Part shown: one piece after another, positions 1 through 5,935 of the stretch
How positions within the stretch are numbered: the first letter of the stretch is position 1
Layout: every line of letters begins with the position of its first letter
Assembly (NCBI GenBank): GCA_017483985.1
Contig: JAFUUB010000066.1
Coordinates: 1-5,935 of the forward strand
Reading direction: 5' to 3'
DNA length: 5,935 bases
Origin: Bacteroidales bacterium
Lineage (GTDB): Bacteria; Bacteroidota; Bacteroidia; Bacteroidales; UBA932
Made by a program: the position numbers and the translations under genes
Notes under the pieces: generated by a model
Told to the model about the DNA's origin: nothing
Database searches by the model: none
Seen by the model: only the letters and a program-made list of their open reading frames with translations

Positions 1-1
1 G

Positions 2-688
2 CTCAACCTGACCGGACGCAGGAACCACACCGGCAACGGCATTTCCTCCTACAGCTTCTATCAGGACAACATTCTGAACACCACTTACGACAACATCATC
101 GCCAGCACCACGACCGGCCTGAACGCCTTCCTGATGTGGAACGCCGGCAGCAAGACCCGCATCATCCTCAACGGCGGCCTGGACTATTCCGACCTGCGCA
201 GCGACGTCCTCGGCCAGTCCAACAACGGCTGGAGCTACAACGCCCTCCTGGGCTTCCAGCAGACCCTTCCCTGGGACCTCCGATTCAGCGCAAATGGCAT
301 CCTGATGAGCAAGAGCTACAACCTCCAGGGTTGGAACACCGGCATCAGCCTCGGAACCATCGGCCTGACCAAGACCTTCCTAGACGACCGCCTGAGCATC
401 AGCGTCAACGCCGTCAGCCAGCTCAGCAAAGACGACCTGACCATCAAGGCTTTCACCCAGACCAAGGACTTCACCATGAACATGGCCAGCACCATCCCGA
501 TGCGCCAGGTCGGAGTCAGCATCAGCTGGACATTCGGCAAGCAGGGTAACTACGGTGTCAAGAAGGCCCGCCGCACCATCACCAACGACGAGGTCATCAA
601 CACCCAGAGCACGGCGGAAGCCCTCAGCGGCAGCGGCGCCCTCGGCGGCACCACCGGAACTTCCACCAGCCTCCCCACCGGAATGTAA
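2..688 (+). CDS. Outer-membrane beta-barrel protein (TonB-dependent receptor-like), C-terminal part
   Basis: The frame is open from base 2 to a TAA stop at 686-688, giving the last 228 residues of a protein whose start lies outside the window. Seen: long runs of alternating polar and hydrophobic residues separated by short turns, as in transmembrane beta-strands (for example GISLGTIGLTKTF and RLSISVNAVSQL). A last strand ends VGVSISWTFGK near base 535. About 50 residues follow, with a basic stretch (VKKARRTI), then NDEV, then a Gly/Ser/Thr-rich tail. This ending is typical of the Bacteroidota outer-membrane beta-barrel family often annotated as OMP_b-brl_3 or TonB-dependent receptor. The plug and any N-terminal carboxypeptidase-regulatory-like domain would be upstream, so the transported substrate cannot be inferred. 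The closely following kinase gene could be co-transcribed. The barrel call is firm; the exact subfamily is less so. Confidence 0.8.
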   Translation, partial: LNLTGRRNHTGNGISSYSFYQDNILNTTYDNIIASTTTGLNAFLMWNAGSKTRIILNGGLDYSDLRSDVLGQSNNGWSYNALLGFQQTLPWDLRFSANGILMSKSYNLQGWNTGISLGTIGLTKTFLDDRLSISVNAVSQLSKDDLTIKAFTQTKDFTMNMASTIPMRQVGVSISWTFGKQGNYGVKKARRTITNDEVINTQSTAEALSGSGALGGTTGTSTSLPTGM

Positions 689-699
689 AAGGAATTGCT

Positions 700-707
700 T
701 ATCTTTG
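700..707 (+). promoter_or_regulatory. Possible Bacteroidota -7 box before the kinase gene
   Basis: TATCTTTG matches the Bacteroidota -7 consensus TAnnTTTG exactly and lies in the 27-base gap between the barrel gene and the kinase ATG. No convincing -33 TTG was seen 17-23 bases upstream. If used, transcription would begin close to the ATG at 716, giving a nearly leaderless message. The alternative is chance similarity and simple read-through from the barrel gene. Confidence 0.3.
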
Positions 708-715
708 TCTTGATC

Positions 716-1789
716 ATGGATAAACAAAGACGCAGCAGCTTGGTTCTCAATATGACGCAGGTCCTGATATGGATCTTCGTCATATTGATGCCGGCTATCC
801 TCAACATTTTTCTGACCGGAGACAAGGAACAGACCGCCCAGGTGTTCAAGACGACCCTGGTCATCATGGCCCCCGTCCTGTTCCTTTACATCGTCAACTA
901 TCTCTGGCTTGTTCCGAAATTCCTGTTTGTCAAGAGCAAGAAAAAATGGTTCTGGATCATCAATGCACTCCTCCTGCTGGCATTGGATGCGCGGTACATG
1001 TTCCCGGGCCCCATTCCGGAGGATGTCCAGACGCAATTGTCCGAGAACCTGCCTTTCCCTATCGAGAACCTGTGGGCCTGGTATGCCGGGACCATTTTCA
1101 TGGCCTTCCTGGTCCAGTGCGTCTTCATCCTGCTGGCCGTCGGCGTGCGCCAGATCCAGCGCAACCATGAGCTACGGCTGAAGATCGAGGAGGAGAAACG
1201 GAAAGGGACGGAAGCCGAACTGACCTGGCTCAAACACCAGCTCAACCCGCATTTCCTCTTCAACACCCTCAATAACATCTCCTCCCTGACCCAGATCGAT
1301 CCGGACAAGGCGCAGGAGAGCATCGGACAGCTCAGCGACCTGCTCCGCTATGCCCTGTACGACACTGACAAGGATTTCGTCCCGCTTTCAGGAGAGATCG
1401 AATTCATGGACAACTACATCGACCTGATGCAGTTGCGTTGCAACGAGATGACGACCGTCGAAAAAGATTTCAGTCTCGCAGCGGGTGACGCCGTCATCGC
1501 TCCGCTGCTGTTCATTTCCCTGATCGAGAACGCCTTCAAACATGGCGTCAACGCCCGATACCCTTCGTTCGTCCGGATCGGGATGCAGCAGGATGGGAAG
1601 GACCTGGTTTTCTCCTGCGAGAATTCCTTATTCGAGAAAACCGGAACAGACCGAATCGGGTCCGGCATCGGACTGGAAAACCTGCAGCGCCGGCTGGAAC
1701 TGATTTACCCGAAGGCTTTCACATTCACCCATCAACCTGACGGACAGGCCTACAAGGCCGTCGTCCGCATCAACGGTATCTTCGCATGA
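716..1789 (+). CDS. LytS/YehU-type membrane sensor histidine kinase
   Basis: A 357-residue sensor kinase expected to autophosphorylate on histidine and pass the phosphate to the regulator encoded next. Seen: four hydrophobic segments at about residues 16-33, 47-69, 78-90 and 122-143, then a charged, probably coiled linker at about 148-173. The His_kinase domain follows, with LKHQLNPHFLFNTLNNI (phosphoacceptor His179), the N-box LIENAFKHG (Asn272) and the glycine box GSGIGLENLQRRL (315-327). These are hallmarks of the LytS/YehU class (PF06580 plus HATPase). There is no sizeable extracytoplasmic sensor domain, so the stimulus is probably sensed in or near the membrane. ATG 716 is preferred over the in-frame TTG codons at 695 and 710 because it gives a conventional N-terminus (MDKQRR) before the first membrane segment. 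The 3' end overlaps the regulator start by four bases (ATGA), indicating translational coupling. The signal is unknown. Confidence 0.93.
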   Translation: MDKQRRSSLVLNMTQVLIWIFVILMPAILNIFLTGDKEQTAQVFKTTLVIMAPVLFLYIVNYLWLVPKFLFVKSKKKWFWIINALLLLALDARYMFPGPIPEDVQTQLSENLPFPIENLWAWYAGTIFMAFLVQCVFILLAVGVRQIQRNHELRLKIEEEKRKGTEAELTWLKHQLNPHFLFNTLNNISSLTQIDPDKAQESIGQLSDLLRYALYDTDKDFVPLSGEIEFMDNYIDLMQLRCNEMTTVEKDFSLAAGDAVIAPLLFISLIENAFKHGVNARYPSFVRIGMQQDGKDLVFSCENSLFEKTGTDRIGSGIGLENLQRRLELIYPKAFTFTHQPDGQAYKAVVRINGIFA

Positions 1790-2520
1790 ACCTCCGCTGC
1801 ATTGTCGTCGACGACGAGCCCCTGGCCGTCAAAATGTTGGAGAACTTCATCTCCCGCACGCCGTTCCTGACCCTGGAGGCGTCTTTTACCGATCCGGTAC
1901 AGGCCCTCTCGGAGATCCGCAGCCGCCAGCCCCACCTGGTTTTCCTGGACATCCAGATGCCGGACCTGAGCGGGATGGAACTGTCCCGGATGATTCCCCC
2001 GCAGACCCGGATCATCTTCACGACCGCTTTCAAGCAATATGCCTTCGAAAGTTACGAAGTATCCGCCCTGGACTTCCTGCTCAAGCCGATCCGCTACCAG
2101 AAATTCCTCGAAGCGGCGGAAAAGGCCCGGCAATGGTTCACCCTGCAGGAGGCGGCCGGTTCCCAGACTTCCACCCAGGAACCGGAGACCCTCTTCATCA
2201 AGGCAGACGGGATCCTGCAGAAGGTCTCACTGGATGAAATCATCCTACTGGAAGGGATGAAGGACTACATCCGCATCATGCGGACCGGCGGCCGTCCCCC
2301 GCTGCTGACCCACCTGACGATGAAAGCCGCCGAAGACCTGCTGCCGCAGAACCGGTTCATGCGGGTCCACCGCTCGTACCTGGTCGCCCTGGACAAGATC
2401 GATTCCGTCTCGGCCAACAATGACATCAGCATCGGAGGGATGCTGATCCATGTCTCCGATGCTTGCAAGGACGCTTTCGAAGCCTGGCTGAACGCCCGCT
2501 CGCTTACCGCTTCAAAGTAA
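1786..2520 (+). CDS. LytTR-family response regulator
   Basis: A 244-residue DNA-binding regulator and partner of the preceding kinase. The receiver domain occupies about residues 1-118. It has the acidic pair Asp9-Asp10 in IVVDDEP, phosphoacceptor Asp55 in LVFLDIQMPD, Thr79/Thr80 in IIFTTAF and Lys100 in FLLKPI, so all conserved phosphorylation residues are present. A short linker with a run of Gln, Ser and Thr (about 121-133) leads to a LytTR domain at about 135-235. That domain shows LFIKADGILQKVSLDEI, the segment EGMKDYIRI and the family signature FMRVHRSYLV at 191-200. Length is normal for the class. LytTR proteins bind paired direct repeats upstream of targets, and the target here is not evident. 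The stop codon lies inside the 3' end of the convergent plug-lipoprotein gene, a 17-base overlap. Confidence 0.94.
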   Translation: MNLRCIVVDDEPLAVKMLENFISRTPFLTLEASFTDPVQALSEIRSRQPHLVFLDIQMPDLSGMELSRMIPPQTRIIFTTAFKQYAFESYEVSALDFLLKPIRYQKFLEAAEKARQWFTLQEAAGSQTSTQEPETLFIKADGILQKVSLDEIILLEGMKDYIRIMRTGGRPPLLTHLTMKAAEDLLPQNRFMRVHRSYLVALDKIDSVSANNDISIGGMLIHVSDACKDAFEAWLNARSLTASK

Positions 2521-2947
2521 TGATGATCACTCCGCCGGCCCCCCGGCTCCCGTAAATGGCCGCGGAACCGTCTTTCAGCACATCGACGCTTTTGACGTCG
2601 CGCGGATTGATAAACGAAAGGTCACGCACCTCCGTCCCGTCAACGATGATCAAGGGCTCGGTGGAAGAATTGATGGAATTGATGCCCCGGACCTGGATGG
2701 AAGCCGTAGAATCTCCGGTCTTGATGACCCGGACACCGGGGACGCGGCCCTCCAGATAATCATAAATGGTGTTGTATGTCCCATTTTCGATCTGGCTCAT
2801 GTCCACGGACGAAACCGAATAGGTCAAGCTCTCCTGCGTTACCTCTCCATAACCGACATTGACGGCCTTCTGGCCCGGCTGGACATACGCAGAGCCACAA
2901 GCAGCCAGGACAAAAGAGAGCAGGAGCAATGACAACGTTTTTTTCAT
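2504..2947 (-). CDS. Small lipoprotein consisting of a stand-alone SusC-type TonB plug domain
   Basis: A 147-residue protein read on the minus strand. ATG at 2947 was chosen over an upstream in-frame start at 3052 because it opens directly with a lipoprotein signal peptide, MKKTLSLLLLSFVLAAC, with lipobox LAAC and lipidated Cys17. The upstream extension would bury this signal and pass through the promoter region. After the cysteine, VNVGYGEVTQESLTYSVSSVD (30-50) resembles the TonB-box/linker of SusC proteins (VVVGYG...LTG.VSSV). The plug follows at about 57-147, with YLEGRVPGV, IQVRGINSI, EPLIIVDG, VDVLKDGSAAIYGSRGA and GVIIITLK. In SusC receptors a barrel of several hundred residues would follow; here the protein stops right after the plug. 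No acidic surface-export signal follows Cys17, so periplasmic orientation is likelier. It might bind TonB or modulate a receptor, but its function is unknown. Confidence 0.85.
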   Translation of the reverse strand: MKKTLSLLLLSFVLAACGSAYVQPGQKAVNVGYGEVTQESLTYSVSSVDMSQIENGTYNTIYDYLEGRVPGVRVIKTGDSTASIQVRGINSINSSTEPLIIVDGTEVRDLSFINPRDVKSVDVLKDGSAAIYGSRGAGGVIIITLKR

Positions 2948-2975
2948 AACCCTTGTTTTATAAGGACTTTTGCTG

Positions 2976-3009
2976 CAAAAATAATGCTGGAGATAACGAT
3001 TTGTACCAA
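2976..3009 (-). promoter_or_regulatory. Bacteroidota-type promoter for the plug lipoprotein
   Basis: On the minus strand a TTG (3007-3009, within TTGTTGG) is followed 23 bases later by TATTTTTG (2976-2983). The second element matches the -7 consensus TAnnTTTG exactly. The spacing is at the long end of what is usual. Transcription would start near 2969, leaving a leader of about 20-25 bases before the ATG at 2947. There is no Shine-Dalgarno-like purine run, which is normal in this phylum. Confidence 0.55.
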
Positions 3010-3049
3010 CAATTGCACATTGGGACGCATTCCTTTGCCGAATAATTCG

Positions 3050-3057
3050 CATCTTTG
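3050..3057 (+). promoter_or_regulatory. Possible -7 box for the esterase operon
   Basis: CATCTTTG at 3050-3057 matches the TAnnTTTG consensus in all but its first base. It lies 18 bases before the ATG at 3076, in an AT-rich intergenic stretch that otherwise holds only the divergent promoter. A TTTG at 3034-3037 is too close (12-base gap) and a TTG at 3020-3022 rather far to serve as an ideal -33 element, so the assignment is tentative. The leader would be about 12 bases. Confidence 0.35.
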
Positions 3058-3075
3058 TATAAGAGAAAATATCCG

Positions 3076-4539
3076 ATGATGAAACCTAAACATCTGCTTC
3101 TTCTGGCAGCGACCCTTATGCTGGCCGCCTGCGGTCCCAAAAAAAACACACCGGCCTTCGAATTCGATTCTTCCGAAGCCACTTCCCGTATTACCACCAC
3201 CGGCGGAGACATTGCCGGATACCTGGAAAACGGGGTCTATATCTACAAAGGCATCCCCTATGGCAAGGCCGATCGGTTCATGCCGGCCGAAAGCGTCTCC
3301 TGGGAAGGCGTCCGCAGTTGCCGTGCCTACGGACCGACATGTCCCCAGGGTGCCCGCACCGGCTGGTACAACGACGAGCAGGCCTTCTCTTCGGCATGGA
3401 ACGACGGCTTCCCGGATGAGGACTGCCTCCGCCTGAACATCTGGACGCCGGGGATCAATGACGGCGGCAAGCGGGCGGTCATGGTCTGGCTCCACGGCGG
3501 CGGTTTCCACAGCGGCAACGGCCAGGAATGGCCTTCCTACGACGGACGCGCCCTCGCCGGCGGCCATGACGTGGTCGTCGTGACCCTCAACCACCGGCTC
3601 AACGTCCTGGGGCACATGGACCTTTCCTTCTTCGGTGAGAAATACGCGGCGTCCGGCAACGTCGGCATGACCGACATCGTCAAGGCGCTCGAGTGGGTCC
3701 GTGACAACATCGCCACCTTCGGCGGAGACCCGGACAACGTGACCATCTTCGGCCAGTCCGGCGGCGGCGGAAAGGTCACCACCCTGATGGCCATGCCTTC
3801 CGCCAAGGGCCTTTTCAAGAAAGCCATCGTCGAAAGCGGTTCCATCACTACGGTCATGGACAAGAAATACAGCCAGCGGATCGGGCGGTACACCGTCCAC
3901 AACCTCGGTCTCTCTCCCCTGCAGGCCGACCGGATCGCGGACGTCCCGTATGAGCAGCTCCTCGCGGCGGGACAGAAGGCCGTCGCCCAGGTACGGGAGG
4001 AAGCGGCCAAGGAAGGCGCCGTCCCGGAGAACTTCCTGCTTTCGATCCTGTTCGGCACGGAACCGACCGTCGACGGGGTGATCCTGCCGGCCCAGCCGGG
4101 AGCGCCGGAATCCATGGAGCTTTCCAAGGACATCCCGGTCATCATCGGCACGACCTGGAATGAATTTACCGTCGGCCAGGAAGACCGGATGTTCAAACCC
4201 CTGGCCATCGCGCAGGCCAAGGACCGTACCGCGTATGGCTGCGCCCCGGTTTACCTGTACCGTTTCGACTGGGAATCCCCGGTCCTGGACGGTCACCTGG
4301 GCAGTTCGCACTGCATGGAAATCCCTTTCGTCTTTGACAATGTCGCCCTGCACTACAGCATCACCGGCGGTGCTCCCGAAGATGTCGAACTCGGCCACCG
4401 CATCAGCCGCGCCTGGACGAACTTCGCCAAGACCGGCCTTCCGCAGTCGGAGGGTCTCCCCACTTGGCCGGCCTATACGCTGGAAAAAGGCGCCACGATG
4501 GTCTTCAACAACGCCTCTGAAATCCAACAAACACTTTAA
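3076..4539 (+). CDS. Type-B carboxylesterase (para-nitrobenzyl-esterase family), predicted lipoprotein
   Basis: A 487-residue alpha/beta-hydrolase expected to hydrolyse carboxylic esters outside the cytoplasm. The signal peptide has lipobox LAAC with lipidated Cys19, so it is probably membrane-anchored. Family hallmarks in order: YKGIPYG (57-63), EDCLRLNIWTP (115-125), oxyanion-hole HGGGF (140-144), GNVGMTDIVKALEWVRDNIA and FGGDPDNVTIFGQSGGGG with nucleophile Ser228. The likely catalytic acid is Glu363 (GTTWNEFT) and the likely catalytic histidine is His412 (SSHCMEIPFVFDN). The nucleophile elbow is GQSGG rather than the usual GESAG. Only 49 residues separate the acid and the histidine, against about 90 in para-nitrobenzyl esterase, so a segment of roughly 40 residues appears to be missing in frame. 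ATG 3076 is used; ATG 3079 is equally possible, while an in-frame TTG at 3055 falls inside the promoter box. It is the first gene of a two-esterase operon. The natural substrate is not readable from sequence. Confidence 0.9.
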   Translation: MMKPKHLLLLAATLMLAACGPKKNTPAFEFDSSEATSRITTTGGDIAGYLENGVYIYKGIPYGKADRFMPAESVSWEGVRSCRAYGPTCPQGARTGWYNDEQAFSSAWNDGFPDEDCLRLNIWTPGINDGGKRAVMVWLHGGGFHSGNGQEWPSYDGRALAGGHDVVVVTLNHRLNVLGHMDLSFFGEKYAASGNVGMTDIVKALEWVRDNIATFGGDPDNVTIFGQSGGGGKVTTLMAMPSAKGLFKKAIVESGSITTVMDKKYSQRIGRYTVHNLGLSPLQADRIADVPYEQLLAAGQKAVAQVREEAAKEGAVPENFLLSILFGTEPTVDGVILPAQPGAPESMELSKDIPVIIGTTWNEFTVGQEDRMFKPLAIAQAKDRTAYGCAPVYLYRFDWESPVLDGHLGSSHCMEIPFVFDNVALHYSITGGAPEDVELGHRISRAWTNFAKTGLPQSEGLPTWPAYTLEKGATMVFNNASEIQQTL

Positions 4540-4542
4540 TAA

Positions 4543-5766
<1,224 letters not shown>

Positions 5767-5795
5767 TCCCGGGCGTTCCCCATAAATGCGCGTGC

Positions 5796-5820
5796 TGTAT
5801 TACCCTGAAAAAAGTTGACT
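5796..5820 (+). repeat. Putative IS left terminal inverted repeat
   Basis: The segment begins TGTATTACCC and continues with an A-run and GTTGACT, similar in layout to IS150-subgroup ends (TGTA start, C-run, A-run, GTT.GAC). It starts 29 bases after the stop of the upstream esterase, exactly where base composition changes. The partner repeat is not in the window, so the inner limit of the repeat is a guess. Confidence 0.45.
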
Positions 5821-5834
5821 GTTAAAAACACAGT
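5818..5834. repeat. Short inverted repeat just upstream of the orfA-like frame
   Basis: ACTGT (5818-5822) and ACAGT (5830-5834) are perfect reverse complements separated by seven bases. They sit directly before the ATG at 5837, where a repressor site or small hairpin controlling transposase synthesis would be expected. Five-base arms are short enough to arise by chance. Confidence 0.3.
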
Positions 5835-5836
5835 TT

Positions 5837-5935
5837 ATGTTTTATTACAGGTCAACAAAAGTAGAGCAGTTCTATGATACTGCTATGGATCTTTATTTCA
5901 ACAAAGGGGTCGGTGCAACGCAAATAGTTCGACAA
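5837..5935 (+). CDS. N-terminus of a helix-turn-helix protein, probable IS orfA transposase subunit (partial)
   Basis: ATG at 5837 opens a frame that stays open for 33 codons to the window edge, starting MFYYRSTKVEQFYDTAMDLY. The segment AMDLYFNKGVGATQIVRQ has the pattern of the first helices of a homeodomain-like helix-turn-helix (hydrophobic positions in LYF, a Gly-containing turn, then a polar recognition-helix start). This pattern is common at the start of IS3-family orfA proteins. AT-rich codons (AAA, GTA, ATA, CTT) contrast sharply with the C-ending codons of the neighbouring esterase and support foreign origin. A second in-frame ATG at 5885 could be the real start. No Shine-Dalgarno is seen. 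A different small DNA-binding protein cannot be excluded because only the N-terminus is visible. Confidence 0.55.
   Translation, partial: MFYYRSTKVEQFYDTAMDLYFNKGVGATQIVRQ

Larger units (their letters stand above)
5796..5935 (+). mobile_element. Left end of a probable IS3-family (IS150-subgroup) insertion sequence, truncated by the window
   Basis: From 5796 to the window end GC falls to about 35% (49 of 140 bases by hand count), against well over 55% in the adjacent esterase gene. The stretch opens TGTATTACCCTGAAAAAAGT, which resembles the TGTA...CCC...AAA.GTT pattern of IS150-subgroup terminal inverted repeats. About 41 bases further in, an open frame starts that encodes a helix-turn-helix-like N-terminus, the usual place for orfA. 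The right end, the transposase catalytic frame and target-site duplication lie outside the window. If the boundary is right, any duplicated target bases would be those just before 5796 (TGC or GTGC). Subgroup assignment is from memory of the consensus and is moderate. Confidence 0.55.

Noticed and set aside
695..715. TTG start at 695 for the histidine kinase
   Set aside because: An AGGA-like run lies too close to this TTG to act as a ribosome site, it would overlap the -7-like box, and ATG 716 gives a more conventional N-terminus.
380..1168. A 262-codon minus-strand frame spanning the barrel and kinase genes
   Set aside because: It crosses two well-supported genes on the other strand and its product shows no recognisable family features.
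2948..3052. An N-terminal extension of the plug lipoprotein starting at 3052
   Set aside because: The extra 35 residues would precede a perfect lipoprotein signal peptide and would be encoded through the -33/-7-like promoter elements.
2944..4530. A 528-codon open frame on the minus strand opposite the carboxylesterase gene
   Set aside because: It lies in the mirror of a clearly recognisable esterase, its product is an Asp/Gly/Val/Arg-rich string without recognisable domains, and GC-rich, C-ending codons on the plus strand suppress stops in this antisense frame.
5767..5795. GGG-CGTT-CCC as a possible terminator hairpin after the esterase operon
   Set aside because: The stem is only three base pairs and no T-run follows, so it does not support a rho-independent terminator.

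Overview
The window looks like chromosomal DNA from a fairly GC-rich member of the Bacteroidota, most likely the order Bacteroidales. This rests on family content: an outer-membrane beta-barrel protein of the TonB-dependent-receptor type, a LytS/LytTR-type two-component pair, a SusC-type plug domain, and lipoproteins with Bacteroidota-style signal peptides. It also rests on promoter-like TAnnTTTG boxes in place of Shine-Dalgarno sites. A genus cannot be assigned from this sequence alone.

Layout. Bases 2-688 hold the C-terminal 228 residues of an outer-membrane beta-barrel protein that starts outside the window. After 27 bases come a membrane histidine kinase of the LytS/YehU class (716-1789) and its LytTR response regulator (1786-2520), which overlap by ATGA. 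On the opposite strand, a 147-residue lipoprotein (2504-2947) consists of little more than a SusC-like TonB-box/plug segment with no barrel. Its 3' end overlaps the regulator gene by 17 bases. A 128-base AT-rich divergent region (2948-3075) carries promoter-like boxes in both directions. It is followed by a two-gene esterase operon: a lipoprotein type-B carboxylesterase (3076-4539) and, 15 bases later, a secreted esterase with an N-terminal CBM48/E-set-like domain and a CE1-type catalytic domain (4555-5766).

Right edge. From about 5796 the base composition falls to about 35% GC. The sequence there resembles the left end of an IS3-family (IS150-subgroup) insertion sequence, followed by the first 33 codons of a helix-turn-helix orfA-like protein that runs out of the window.

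How the genes may work together. The kinase and regulator almost certainly form one signalling pair. The two esterases could remove acyl groups (acetyl, feruloyl or similar) from plant-cell-wall glycans in the periplasm or at the cell surface, but the substrate is inferred. No RNA gene or CRISPR array was seen. I did not find a clearly novel multi-gene system. The items most worth checking are the stand-alone plug lipoprotein, the shortened Glu-His spacing in the carboxylesterase, and the IS boundary.
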